Shown here: in pieces, positions 11,225 through 24,434 of the stretch | Numbering within the stretch: position 1 is the stretch's first letter | Layout: each line of letters begins with the position of its first letter | Source of the DNA: Nissolia schottii | Lineage: Eukaryota; Streptophyta; Magnoliopsida; Fabales; Fabaceae | DNA length: 64,000 nucleotides | Reading direction: 5' to 3' | Assembly: GCA_003254905.1 (NCBI GenBank) | Contig: QANU01013726.1 | Location: forward strand, 239,422 to 303,421 | The notes under the pieces: generated by a model | The model's input: the letters and a program-made list of their open reading frames with translations, nothing else | What the model was told of the DNA's origin: nothing | Database searches by the model: none | Made by a program: the position numbers and the translations under genes

Positions 11225-14196
11225 GTATGTATATGTGTGTGTATGTATATGTGGGTGTATGTATGTATTTCAACCGTACGTATGGCGCAGAGTTAGTTCA
11301 AAATATACAAATGTCAGTTTCTACAGTGGTAGTGTCAAATAATGGAACTTTCTCGAAATGTAAGTAACCCCTCATTCGAGAGCATTGGCAGGAGAAATGG
11401 TAAATGAACATACAATGGACATTCACTCTCAAAGGTGTTGTACGTACGAACGAAGTACCTATTATTTGATAACATGGGAAAAATTACTTCTAATACTCTT
11501 ATGAGAAACTTTTTAACATTTAAAAAGAAACGGGTAAGATAGATACACTTTATATAACTGTTACGGTATAGCCTAGTCAAAAGCCCTACTCATTCTAGCA
11601 AATGTTAATTTTCAAGGGTCATTGCCATGTTGTCACCCAAAAAAAAAAAAACTTATATTTCCCGTTCTTTTATATTGTAACAATGATAAATTTATTTAAA
11701 AACGAATTTCTTCAACTTTATTTTGAATACAATTATCTATTTATAAGTCCCAATAATTTTTGTATTAAAGTATTTAATATGACATAATAAACTCATACTT
11801 ATATATACAGTTATTAAAATGAGTTCTGACTTATAGACCTATCTGTTTATCCACATTAAAAAGAAAGACTAAACATATTAAAAAAAACCTTCTACAAAAA
11901 TTTGAACTCATTTGACTTGTTCTGATATACTCCCAAGTTAAAGGGACCAAGCTTAAATTAGTTTGGTTGACCTATTTAACCGTCTTAAATGAATAAAAAA
12001 AGTTTTACTAATGAATTTGTCTGTTTATCTATATTAAAAAAACAAAATAAAAAATGTTAAACGTTAAAAGTTAAAAAATAAAAAATAAAATAAAATTGTC
12101 CACAAAAATTTTTAATTCATTTAACTCAAATCGTTTAATTCGTGAGTTAATTGCGCTAAGTTTAAATGGGTTGAATTGATTTGTTTGATCACCCTACAAT
12201 AATTTTTTCTTTTATTTTTGTCGCATCCTCAAAAGGCTTACATGTGTAATATGTGTAATAGTGTTAGGAGGACCCTCAGAAAGCTAATGAGTCCCTCTCA
12301 CTCTCACTAAGATATACATGAAATGAAGAAACACATTACAAAAAAGTCTCAACTTTGATACCAAAAAGGGGGAGATGCTATAATCTGAAGTTGCCCTTGG
12401 ATGAACTATGCAACTCTGTCTCAAAGATATTTTTGTTATTGTGATATACCTGTCAACTGATATTTAATATGGTAGGGCGATAATGTTTCGTATTTTGTAC
12501 TTGTACGACTATTGAGTCTTTAGTTAGGTAGAAATTGAGAACAACAAAACACATTCACAAAAATGGTCCCAAGTAAAATTGTGTACTTCTCTAGGCAACA
12601 AATCGGATATCTTGGGCAATTTGTTTGAATTGGGTTAATTATCTTTTTTTTTTTGTGAGTCCATTTTATTACTTAAACCTGATCAGGATCACCATTTTGA
12701 GTAAAGTCTTTTTCATGTTTGCGTTATACGTCAATATTATTTAGTCGCATTAATATTATCTATTTTTTTTATGGAAGGATTGACTCGAAAATATTTTGAA
12801 ATGTAAGAGATTAAATTGAAAATAAAAATTAAAGATAACAAACGAAATTGATAAAAAATGAAGATAAATGACCAAAAATCTTATTTAACCTAATCGATAT
12901 TATATTACATATTTCTATTAGTAATAATCAGTTTACGAAACTAAGCAACTATTTAACTTTTCATGCATGTATTCAAATTAAGTACTGAAATAATTAGTGA
13001 TTTGCTGAATATAGACTGCATGCCCTTGTGGTTTGACTTGTAGGCTGTTGGCTCGTCTTTTGTTTGCTCCTCTCTTCGAGATCTTAATCGTTTTTCATCT
13101 ATCGAAATAAAATTACTAAATAAGACTAATGAATGATGATAAATATCAATAACCTATATCCATCTTTGTTATGGACAATTTGATTAGATTAAAATTGGTT
13201 TTAATCCAATTCAGTTTTTAAATAGCTAAAACTTTAAAACTTGTATCAACGTATTTCTATTATTTTTGAACTCCGTTGGTTTGTCTATCAAATTATAAGT
13301 GGATTTATTTCAGTTTATTTAATTAAAAAATTATTTCTTTTTAATTAAAAAATAATTTTCATGTATTTAATTAAAATTTTAAAAATAATTAAGAGAATGC
13401 TATGCAGCCATAGTTACTGCATCAGCATATCAGTAACTTGTAGCAACAGCAGTAAGCATCAATGAACTGTAGCAGCAGAGTGCAAAAGAGAAGAAAGTTC
13501 AAGAAATTAGAGAAAATGAGAGAAAAACTTATATATTATGGAGCAAAGTACTCATATATATATATATATGTACACCAATGACTTGCCATACAAGTCTCAT
13601 AACCAACTTAACTAACTATAACCTAATCTGTTACTTGCTGTATAAGTTTTGTAATAAAATTAACTAACTTCTAACCAATAACAAATTCTAGTTAAATTTC
13701 TATTTACACACATGCTAAATTAGGAATTTAATCCTCTATTAATAATCAATTTCTCAAAAAAAAAATATTTTCCAGCTTTTTTTAAACTCTTTATTAAAAT
13801 TTAATTTTTTAATTTTTTTTAAATGCTAAAACAAACATGCCATATCTATATCACATATAGAGTATCCGAACTACATTAATTTACATTAAGATACTATTTA
13901 AATGTTTTACTATGTGAATAAATTTTTAATCAAGATAAATTATATGTCAAACTTGCCGAAATACTAATGTGTCTTAAGAAACATTTTTTGTCTGTCAAGT
14001 ATTAAACATGAATAACAAAATTAATGTTAATATTTTTTAAAATAAGTAAAAAAATAAAAAAGAAGTTATTTGTTAATAAATAAAAAAAATTATCTTAAAA
14101 TATTGTCAATGTTTTTTTGAAAGAAAAAAAATAATACACCAAAAGAAAGTTATTTACTCTCCTCCCTTTATATAAGTCACAAGTGTATAGATTAGT
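10367..14196. other. AT-rich intergenic DNA
   Basis: No gene recognised. The left few hundred bases are the SAUR promoter. A mixed (TA)n/(TG)n microsatellite lies at about 11189-11268. Near 12355-12375 a TTTGATACCAAAAAGGGGGAGA-like stretch resembles the polypurine tract of Copia elements, but no LTR partner is evident. Bases 13395-13720 look like degraded LTR material (ACTAACTATAACC-type sequence) without definable ends. The rest is low-complexity A/T. Confidence 0.45.
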
Positions 14197-15490
14197 TTAT
14201 GTGGTGCAACTCTTTTTTTTTTTNATATATATATATATATATATAATTGGAAGAAAAAAAAACTTAAACCTAAGAAGTGGGCAAGAAGAGGATTTTCTAC
14301 AATTACAATGGACTCAATGAAAAAAAACTAAAATAAGAGTTTGTATTGGAATTCACATGTGTATGGTATCAAAACCTGAAATCGGTTTCAACTTTTCCGA
14401 TTTCGGGCAACAAAGAATCTGGCAAGGACAGGGAAAAAGTGAGCTGGTGCACAGTGCCTGAAATCGGCGTCAGGCATGCCGATTTCAGGTCATCATGCTT
14501 TGAGAATATGTGTTGCATGGGGTACAGGTGGGGTGGCCTGAAATCGGTCGAGGGGATGCCGATTTCAGGCCTTCGAAAATCGTTTATTTCCTTCCCTTCA
14601 GCACTATATAACACACTCTTCTTCCCCTCTTCCCTCCTTATCTCTTGCTGAAACCAAATTAAACCTCATCGAGTCTTCTTTTCTTCTATGTTAAATTCTA
14701 TTCTTCTCTTCTTCTATTCTTCTTCACAAAATTTCATTTATAAGTATTGGGTATTTACAGGAGAATTTCGGTGCGAGTTAATTAATTTTTTAACATTGTT
14801 TAACTTGAAATCGGCACTGACAATGCTGATTTCAGGCTCCGTCACATCCCTACCTAAAATCGGTAAACAGTACACTGATTTCAGGATTCCTGCTGCCGCA
14901 GACCTGAAATTGACATCTTGGGTGCCGATTTCAGGTTTTAGTTTATTTTATTTTATTTTAAAATCTTGAACATGGCACTATTAACGCTGATTTCAGGTAA
15001 CCTGAACCATACATTCGTAAAAAAATTTACACACTATCTTACATTTTTCAATACCCTTAGCATGTGCTAACCCCGCAAGAGGAAACATAGGTAGTACTTC
15101 ACCTAATGCTATTAGGCAAGGGATTCACCAATGCAAAATAGAAAAGCAAAGGTGCCCATGAGGCAAGATACACAATCCCACCAAACAAATAGCAATAGTA
15201 GAACCAAATCCTAAATAACCGCATAACCAACATTTCCACCATTTCGGACTCCTTTGTCTCAATTGCATGCCATCAACCAACTAAACTTATGCAGCAGACA
15301 TCTATAGTAGTGGATGCTCCCAGTTACACAGTTTAATCCCATAGCCACACCAATCTGATAATATTCTAGCCCTTCAGCATTAGTGCCATCAAGGCCAAAA
15401 TGGTCTCAGTACTTGCCCGATCATCAATGTAATGTGACCAGAAAACAATGTGTGGTCAATAGTCCATACTTATGTGGTGCAACTCTTTTA
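14197..15490. mobile_element. Segment bounded by a 20-bp direct repeat, carrying the palindrome array
   Basis: TTATGTGGTGCAACTCTTTT occurs at 14197-14216 and again, identically, at 15471-15490. The intervening DNA holds an (AT)n tract with an N at 14224, all seven 33-bp palindromes, and a promoter-like stretch: CTATATAA at about 14604 followed by a pyrimidine-rich leader (14610-14720). The right part (15000-15470) is more balanced in base composition than the flanks but codes for nothing I recognise. The duplication could flank an inserted element, or could be an unmerged contig overlap next to the N. I cannot decide between these. Confidence 0.45.
14375..14997. repeat. Seven 33-bp palindromes, arms CCTGAAATCGGC / GCCGATTTCAGG
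   Basis: Units at 14375-14407, 14457-14489, 14537-14569, 14804-14836, 14853-14885, 14903-14935 and 14965-14997. Every one is exactly 33 bp: a 12-bp arm, a 9-bp centre of variable sequence and a 12-bp inverted arm. The arms tolerate one to a few changes (for example CCTAAAATCGGT in unit 5; the left arm of unit 7 is the most diverged), while arm length and centre length are constant. Start-to-start spacing is 82, 80, 267, 49, 50 and 62 bp, so this is not a simple tandem repeat. Three units lie upstream and four downstream of a TATA-like box. Each could fold as a 12-bp stem with a 9-nt loop, or bind a dimer at half-sites about two helical turns apart. Function unknown. Confidence 0.9.
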
Positions 15491-18391
15491 ATTACCCAAA
15501 AAAAAAAATTATACGGCCAGGAAACAATATAGGAAACCACGAGGTGAGGTGTGTAATAATAACTCACATTATATCTTAATCACGAGGATCATAGTTTTAT
15601 TCTTATATATGAGAATGAAAAAATATTTTAAGTCAACAGCCTATTACTTCGTGTGAATTTAATTACCGCTAAGAGATTAATTATTGTTATTAGTGTGATG
15701 AACGCCCTAAATGAAAATAAAAATATAGAAACAAATTATTTAAAATATTTTTATAATTGAATAAAAATCCATTATTCATTATTTTTTTAACAGTGTGTTT
15801 CAAATTTTAAAAGGCAATTAAAAAGTTTAAAGTATTCAATCACGATTTTACTATTTACTAGTATCGTCCATGTTTTCTTTTGGAAAGAGATATACCATGA
15901 CATTGTCCTTTTAGAGAAGTAAATAACTAATTCTAATTCATTAATTCTACAATTAATATGTCCTTTGGGTAGCACGTAGTATAAATCTTCAAAAAGTTCT
16001 CTTAAAACGACAGGTAAGTAGCATTGTTGACAGACCCTACAGAATGCGACTGTTCGTCAATGCTTATTTATTTGTGTTTTTGTGTTGTGTGTGTAATTTA
16101 GTGACGTTTATGCATTATAGTAATATTAATGTGCTAGTTGGCAGTACATTACATGTGTCTCCCTCCCTTATCCATTTTTTGAAAAGCCAAAGCGATGACG
16201 TCAGCTGGATACCCAGAATAGAAATAGATAAGAGAGTACTCCAGGCAATTTTTAATAAATGCAGAGAACAACATACAGAGAATGTAGTTATAGTACTTAC
16301 TTGCGCGTGACAATTATCCAATTGTTAGGCATATAAAAGTGGCTTCCTTCCAAAATTGACGTAACACTTGAATATGCAATTTGGCTAGGTTCCATTATAT
16401 ATATGCTGCTTAATTTGGTTAGGTTATGCTACGGTCCAATTCTAGGTCCGAGATGCATGTCATGGTTCCCAAATAATCTTCATTTATCTGGTTTCGACAT
16501 ATTATGAGTGTTCGACGCCATTAGACCTAAAACTCTGTAACTTCTCAGAATTATTCGAACATTTAATATTTGTTGGAATAATTGTCATAACGTATAAGAA
16601 ACTTCATTATTTAAGGAGATCCACTTTTTCACGTAAAGGCACGTGTCACAATTATATGGCACCTCACCTTCTACCCCACCCATGTCCACCGTCATCTTCA
16701 CCTCTACCTCCAACCACATCCACAACCAAACAGATCCATAGTTGTACCTGTTATGGGGGCCGAGCTAGCACATGCATGACATGAGTGAGTGAGTGAGTGA
16801 GGAAAGAAGGAGCGCGCATTGAGCAAGCAAGTACTCACTTACGGCACATTTTACGTGGAAACTATGATTCTGACCCAACTCTACACAGCCGTAGGCTTTA
16901 CTGTATGCGTGAATCTAGAGAGAGAGAGAGTACAATGCTTCACCACAAGGTTCCTGACCCATTTGTTCAATAATACTAAATTGGTAGAGGTTGGTCGGTG
17001 CAAACAAAAACAAATACCTATGTAAAAGCTATGGTGATTATATGAACCAGGGTCAGGTGGTACAACAATGACGCGGTACTCATCTATATATGCAAACAGT
17101 TACATGCATATATCTGAAACCCTAAATTCAGATGCTTTTATGTATATATATACACACACATGTATGCCAGAGAAATATATGGCATGGGTGCTTATTTGAT
17201 ATTCCACAATGTGTTTACTCATACATCATCTACCATTAAATGAAACTTGATTAAAATATGAGTCTCATTAAAATCTCATCAAATGATAAATAAAATGAGT
17301 CAACATAATATCTCACACTAAATGAATTCAAATAACGCAGCTAAAAGGACCTAGTGAGGAAAGGAGAACTAGAAAGGGAGGAGGCAAAGGAGATCCTGGC
17401 GAAGGAAGGCGGAGAGAGGAGAGGCCGAGGGAGTATAAGATTAGAGAGAGAAACAAAAGCAACACTGCTCTCTCTGCTGTTCACAAACGAGGTCATTCAA
17501 GAAGACGAAGACGCCACCATTTTTCCAACCAAGTTTTTGCCGGGGAGCATGTAACAGCAGAAATTGGGTTGATGCTAGAACACCAACTACCACGAAGAAA
17601 TTATAACTATTCCTTATCTCAACAGGCTCATCATCAGAATTATAGGAGAGTAAGCATCATTAGGTAAGATTAAGTATTCCTTATCTCAACATCAACCAAG
17701 AGAAGAGCGACGCCAATGGAACAAAGTGTCATATCAATAAACCTTCAAATTCGTTCATACAATTGTCAACATTAATTAAGTTCATCATTAAGTTACAAAA
17801 TAGTCATGTTAATTTTTAAAATTGTCAAAAATTAATTAAATTAATCTCTTAATAAGTTAATCCTTCTTAAGAATTAACTTAACTAACTTTTCCCACCTCA
17901 AAAATTAATGTAACCACTTTTAATAAGTTGAAGAACTTGAGAATAAATTTAAGCGAGATCGCAATAACTTCATGACAAATTTTCACGCCTACAAACAGGC
18001 ACAGGGGACCACGTCGCATCACGCTGTACCCAAATCTCAATCAAAAGCCAATTATGTATCACAGAAAACTAACTTTCTCAACTTGTGACCTCAGCATAGT
18101 CAGCGTTGACAGAAATCAATAATAGCCGCTAAATTTCAGTGCCGGTGAGGTAACAAAATATACTTTCTAATATAAATAATAAAATGTTAATTCCTATAAG
18201 AAAGTATTATACATCAAGTATTGACCAGAAACGCTTGGTATAGATCAAGATAAAGCTATAAACCTTCATATTTGCTCTTTCAACTAGTCAAAGATATCAA
18301 AATTCACAAAAAAAACTAGAGTTGACGAGCATAACTCGATCAAAAGGAATTATACAATGCGAATGGCTCAACAAGGATCACTTCACCATCG
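15491..18391. other. Intergenic DNA, no gene recognised
   Basis: AT-rich sequence with scattered short open frames that have no recognisable similarity. A GGCACGTGTC G-box-like site is at about 16637-16648, a GAGT repeat at about 16783-16801, and a short GA-rich stretch at 17355-17460. The last few hundred bases are probably 3' UTR of the ABCG gene on the minus strand. Confidence 0.45.
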
Positions 18392-21300
18392 TCAACTAGT
18401 GTTTGCTGTATCCTTATTACACTTGAAACTTCTGAGCAGGGATATCTTTCTCCCGTTGAAGAAAAACAACAAAATGAACACGAAAACGCGATAACCGATT
18501 GCCATGAGAAACAAAACCAACAAATTTTTCCACTTGGAATTGGGGTCAAGGGAGATATTGTACACATTTTGTAGAGCTTGAGACCCTGATATGGTCCTTA
18601 CCTGGCCCACTGCAAAGGAGGTCCCCAGATACTCATTCTCCAATAGCCCCTATCAGATATACACACAAGTATATGGCTTCAATCAATATTTATCAGAGGA
18701 AAATTTCAGTCTGTTTATGATTTCATTTTCCGTTTCCATTTTTCATTTACAGTTTTCACTATTTTCTTCACATAATCCTAAAATACAGGAAACATGAAAT
18801 GTAAACACAAATCAAATAGACCCTTAGAAAATCGATTATACTGATTGATCCTCTTAATTTTGGAAGATAAAACATCAACAAAAATCAGAATCATACATAA
18901 AACCATACAAGTCATAATCTGTTTAGGAGTGATTTATCTAATGTGCAGAAGAGACAAACATGAATCTGACTTACCTGAATAGAGTATGTATGGAAGGCTA
19001 TATAGGACATTGGATACATCCACACAGGTCCAGGCAAAGTGTTTCGAATTCTAAAATACCCTGCCGAAAGCATCATGACCACCTGAAATTATGTACATAT
19101 GCATCAGCAGTTATCAATCACAGCCGGGGAGTGAAAATATTTTGAGCAACACGTAACTTTTGTAGATATTTTACATCCAAAATAAGTGGACAAATGGAAC
19201 TCACATGTATGCACAAAAGTGTCAAGAGACTCCAAAATACGTCTTGCCACAAAGTAGCCACAACTAGCATAATTCCTTCATTCACCAAAAGAGTCATGAA
19301 AAAATTCAGCACGAAGTACATTAACAAGCTGAACTGATCTTCCAGCCCAACGAGGAAGTAGAAGACTAGACTTGACGAGATGGCGATGAGAAAAAGAAAT
19401 GGGATGCTGGACAAGAACTGCGCAAGCAAAAACACTAAAGTACTCGAATGCTGATTCGATTCTTCACACGCATATACCTGAAAAAGGAGCAAATACTTTA
19501 ATTTCATCAGCCTTTTAAAGATTATAGTGTGCATGAGAGGACATTTCTGTATTAAGCTTCACATTGGGTGATTGAGGCCCATATAGACCAAAGTATTATG
19601 CATAAGAAAAAAGAATCCATGAGGCAAACAATTTAAAAATACTTGCCAAATTGGCACGACACTTGATTGTATACATTTAATCACATCAATGCAAAATAAT
19701 AAATTGTAGTAAAGTGAACAGGCAGAAAATTAGCAATAGGATTACCCTGATTTCTTTCATAAGTGCAGGCACCCTAGCAATGCTTAGAAGCGAACAAAAT
19801 GATACAAATACAAAAATTGCTGCAACTCTTGTCTGCAATGTAAGAGAGTAAAATTAATTCACAAGCATTGTGTGTATCCAGAATTCTTGGTACATGAAAC
19901 AGTAAACTATAAGAGACACCAGTTGAAAGGTAAACTGCAATTGTGACGTCCAGACTTACCACAACAGAAGACAGAGAATGCCCCAAACCAGAAAATACAG
20001 TACCAATACAAAGGGTGAGCAACATGTAAAGAATCAGATGAAGCCAGTAATATTTCCCTTCCCTAGAAACAACTAATAATGAACGCCATGTCAAGACTGC
20101 TATCTGAGTAGCGATGCTAGCTTTGCCTTTGCTTTTGAGAGCTGGACCTTCCTGAAAATTTAACATGTTTCATACAGATTGCAGAAGTTAATATTTGCAA
20201 CACCCACTTCCCTTAAATGCAGTATAGCAAAATAAAGCATGAAATAAATCTCAAAGGAGGCTACTTCAAGAAAATAAATAAGCTAGTCATTTCACCCCTA
20301 AGATTAGGTCATCTTTTAGCGCAAGTCCTTTTGGGATGATTTTCATTGAAACACAGCCGCTACATCTAATAATCCATTAGCATGTGCAGAATGTCCTGGA
20401 TTAAAAATTTCTAAGCACTTAAATGCTAGTGAGGCCCCAATATCTTGAAAATAGAAACTTCATTTTCATGCCCCTTAGACCACTCAAAGGATTGAAAGTT
20501 ATACAAAATTGCAAATCTTTGTACTCTCTGTATCGGGCTTTAAATGACTATTAGTAACCAAATCTTCCGGTCTACCACTAAATCTAGTTTTTCAAATTAT
20601 TAGTACAAATAAAAAAAATCAAAATCAATATTAAAAGAGATGATCTAACTCATAAAATTTTAGCAGTCATCGAAGTTTTGCTCTATTTCAGCCATTATAA
20701 CATACCTTCTCAGTGAGTCTCAAAATCATAGTCTCAACGGCAGCTGCATCTGCAGATGACTTGTAAGTTGCTTCAAGTGTGCGAATAGCAACGGCAGTGT
20801 CCATGTTCACAGCAGAAAAATCTCCATTGTCATCCTATAATGATCAAAATGTTAATAACCTATCATAAAAAAGACTAATTTGTCACATCAACAACGCAAT
20901 GAGCACAGAGATCATCAATCCACAGGAAACAGTTACCTGCCAGTTTTTACACATTGCAATTATCCTGTCAAAATCTGTATTAATTGCGCGTAGAAAGTGA
21001 TCAGACGGGCTTTGCATGATTGGGCAAGGAAATCCAGCATTTGAGAAGTGCTTCATCAACATAAAATTATAGCAATCAGTTATTAGTGTATTACATTAAC
21101 TAGAAGAGAGGGCTAGCAAAAAAACAACAAAGTTCTTAACAAACGTACAACATCGTAAACCAGTATGAAGTATAAGAATCAATGTTAAAGTATTTTTTTT
21201 GCAGAACGAACAGAATTTCTTCACCGATCAAATTTCATGTGCAACAGCAAGAAGGTATGGAAGGCAGGTTACCTGCAAGCAAGCTAATGTTTCTCCAAAG

Positions 21301-22798
21301 AACAGGGTATTTCCATTAGAAAGCAGACATATACGGTCAAAAAGGCCAAAGACTTCTGTGCTACTCTGGTAAATGGTTAACATAAGAGTACAACCAGTGC
21401 TTGCAAGTCTCTTCAATGTAACCATCATCAAAAGTGCCGATACACTGAAGAAAATTACATATATTACGAAAAGGATGTAAGTTGCTCTAAAACATGGAAT
21501 ACAAATCAAGCTCTTCCATTAAACGGAATCGAAAAATGTAACAATAGACACCTGTCCAAATGATAAAGAGGTTCATCAATAAACAAGATGCGGGGTCTCA
21601 TCACAAGCTCCCTGGCAATACTGACAAGCCTTCTCTCCCCACTAGGAAGTCCTTTCATATAACAATGTCCACCTATAAGTTTATTTGCATGGTCACCCAA
21701 AGACATCGCGTGTATTGCATCCTCTACCAAACTCTTTTTCTGACACAAGAAACCGGGGAGTTGAAGTAGGGCCGAATAATACAGAAACTCCCGCACGGTG
21801 AGGGATCCAATCAGAGTGGTTTCTCTCTCCACATAACCCTGCAAATTATGAAATACATTTCAGTATACATATATAGAAGTGGTGCAATTTGAAAACTACA
21901 AAAATTATAGAGCAGGTAACAAACAAGCCACATACACATCAAGCATTCTGTGCCATTCACTGAGGAGGAGTACAATTAGAAATTGAGATACTCTCAAGCG
22001 GACAAACTCTAATTTAACATAAAGGGATGGATATGAAAGCATAATTAGTTACAATGGATTCACATATTAAGTTCAATCAGACTGATCATTGTGAACACAA
22101 CGGAAATTCAAATAATAAACAGAAAATGAGATATCAACTCACATATGACCCATAGGACATGTGCAATTTCGCCCCATTCACAAACACTTCACCATACATC
22201 CTGGCTGAAGGATGCAATCTTCCTGAGGCAGGGAGAAAAACTCATTTTAGCTTTCGTCATTCAAATATACATGGGAAGGTCATTAAATGCTTAGTATGAA
22301 ACGACAAAGGAAGCATGCTTCAAAACCTGCAATGGCTCGTAATAAAGTAGATTTCCCTGATTTAGATGGACCCATTATTACGGTCATCGTTCCAGGTAAC
22401 GCATAACCGGTTGAACTCTTAATGACCTTATCCGAGTACTTCCTTTTCCCCTTTATTGTAACAGTCAAATCTTTCCAGGCAACAGCAGCCCCAGCAATTT
22501 TCCGAGGAATAACTGCTCCCTCCTGTAGACGTGGGGATGGCAAGGACCCACTATTGATCTTCGAGAGAGAAGGAGAAACCGGCGTTGTCGCAGCATTGAT
22601 AGAGTCACCTCCTTCCTCAATTCTGAGATCGGTATCGGTATCCTCCCACTCCGGGGAATCTTCAAATGAAATGGGCTGCCTGAGTGAACCAGGCTTACGC
22701 AAGTAGAAAAAGTTACTCGATGGCACCCTGCTCGCCGGGCTGCTCGCTGAAGACGATGAAGACCTATAATTATCTGATTGAGACTGTATTTCTTCCAT
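18392..22798 (-). CDS. ABCG3: ABCG half-size transporter, ABCG3/WBC3-like, 11 coding exons
   Basis: Exons, all with GT-AG introns and matching phase: 22327-22798, 22143-22222, 21552-21838, 21273-21444, 20937-21050, 20706-20834, 19960-20151, 19746-19832, 19205-19477, 18975-19082, 18392-18649. Together they give 723 residues, the length expected for this family, with no internal stop. Order: a Ser-rich N-terminus starting MEEIQSQSD, nucleotide-binding domain (Walker A GPSKSGKST at 143-151, signature region LPSGERR near 250, Walker B ILFIDEP near 270), then the ABC2 membrane domain with several hydrophobic segments. This NBD-TMD order is typical of the ABCG subfamily, plasma-membrane exporters that work as dimers. 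The substrate of this clade is not known to me. The nucleotide site is atypical: Lys replaces a Walker A Gly and the signature lacks LSGGQ form. These changes are, as I recall, shared with Arabidopsis ABCG3, so they look like clade features rather than decay. Confidence 0.92.
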
Positions 22799-23692
22799 GA
22801 CTTTCACAATTTTTTCTCCTGATATCAATGTTTATGTGTCATTTCAAAAGTAGCAGGATTCTCCTCATAGCATACCAATACAACCGTGTTGTCAAACTGC
22901 TAGCAAATCACATCCCTCATACACACCATTTTTCAATCCAGTAGAAAACACTGTATCAACAGTCTGTCATTGAAGTCACAACCAAAATTAAGAAGCAAGA
23001 AATAAAAAAGAGACTAAATTTCCAAATTAAATTACAAATTGTATCTAATCTCATTTAGTAGGGAAGAAACTTAATATTCATATCAGTAATGAATAGTGCA
23101 AAGCTCAATGAGATAATGGAAAAAACAAACCAAAATGGGATCTTTAAAAACAAAAATAAAAATCATAGCAGAATCTTAACAAGCAAGAGGGTCATCGAGG
23201 GTTAGGGAGAAGAGAAGCCACAGATTACAGCACAGAATGCAGGCAATGCCCTGTTACCTCGGGCCCCATGACACAAACCCCAAGTGCGTTTCCCACGAAA
23301 AATTGCAACAAATGACTGAAAAATCAAACCTTTGTACCCACGATTTCTCATTAAGACATCCCCCTCCTGCTCCCAGCTATTCCTAACACACCCTCTTTCA
23401 GGAAAAAAAAACTAAACTACTATTCGTTTATCACTTTGTGCAGCCAAAAAAGAAAACTTGAATAAAACACACTTAACACAAAGATTCTTCCTCTGTGCTA
23501 AGCTAAACTGAGCAACAAGACAAAACTTACAAAAGCTTCCTACTTCAATCGAAGCTTAGGAGCATAAAGTCTCCAACTTTAATTAACCAATGCAAGAAAA
23601 AACGACAAGGGACACACATACCTGGATCTAAACGAAAGCAAGCTGAGACAGAGTGAATGAGAAGCCACTCGAGCACAAGAGGGGAAAAAAAA

Positions 23693-23739
<47 letters not shown>

Positions 23740-23760
23740 AGAAGCAGAGTAACTGGCGAG
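22799..23760 (-). promoter_or_regulatory. 5' UTR intron and promoter-proximal region of the ABCG gene
   Basis: On the minus strand GATCCAG followed by GTATGTGTG near 23622 is a good splice donor, so a 5' UTR exon upstream of it, and an intron reaching nearly to the start codon, are likely. The upstream exon would contain or abut the (GA)n tract. This is inferred from splice consensus only. Confidence 0.4.
23697..23738. repeat. (AG)n microsatellite in the ABCG 5' region
   Basis: Twenty-one uninterrupted AG units. GA/CT runs near transcription starts are common in plant promoters and 5' UTRs; here it lies just upstream of the inferred 5' UTR splice donor. Confidence 0.85.
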
Positions 23761-24189
23761 TGTGTGTTATTGTTTCTTAATTAATGTTGTTTTTCCTTTG
23801 TAACTTGTTTGAGACCATTTGGGTTGATTTTGACCCGCCCAACCCGCTGATGTTGTTGTTGTCTGTCTCTCGGCTGTGTGTAATGTGCTGCTTTCTTTTC
23901 TTTCTTAGCACTCCGCATCTCACTTTATCTTTTTTGTTTTATTTTTAATTTTTTTTTCTCTTTTGCTTTTTTATTTTTTTCCTTCTATATTTTCCCGTTC
24001 TTGTCTTTTCTTTTATTAGTGCAGCATTTATATATTTTTTGAGTTTCTTTCCCCCTTTTCATTTTTGTTTTAAGAAGACAAGTGTAATGACGTGAGCTTC
24101 TTAGTGCCAGCACGACATTTCAGGCAACAGCCTATGTGCCACCTCTTCAATTTTTTTATTAGATTTGACTTCATTATCATAATAATGTT
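23761..24189. other. Short spacer between the ABCG gene and the Copia element
   Basis: T-rich sequence with no recognisable gene; probably distal promoter of the ABCG gene. Confidence 0.45.
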
Positions 24190-24194
24190 CTAAT

Positions 24195-24434
24195 TGTTAA
24201 AGTGGTAGTTTGCAGAGAAAAATGAAAATCAGATTGAGATTGAATGAAATGAATATTGCTTGTTAAGTTTATTATACACAGTTGCGGTCTTTATATCCAA
24301 GGATACAAGCATTGCTTAAGTTACAAGCTTTAGTGTGAAGGGAAGCACTAAAGCTTAACTAACTAACTAACTCCCTCAAATATAGCTAACTAACCAACTT
24401 CTCATAACTGTCTAACTAACTTTACTTGGTAACA
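24195..24434 (-). repeat. 3' LTR of the Copia element
   Basis: 240 bp, with the same sequence order as 28510-28753, including a run of CTAA repeats and the ACTTGGTAACA end. It abuts target duplication CTAAT on its outer side and the polypurine tract on its inner side. Confidence 0.93.

Noticed and set aside
12355..12380. Polypurine-tract-like AAAAAGGGGGAGA as a sign of another Copia element
   Set aside because: No adjoining LTR start or pol domains found; kept only as a remark in the spacer entry.
14346..14651. Open frames on both strands through the first three palindromes, with recurring PEIG...DFR phrases
   Set aside because: 33 bp is 11 codons and the units are palindromic, so similar peptides appear on both strands. 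Distances between units are not multiples of three, so the phrases do not form a consistent repeat protein.
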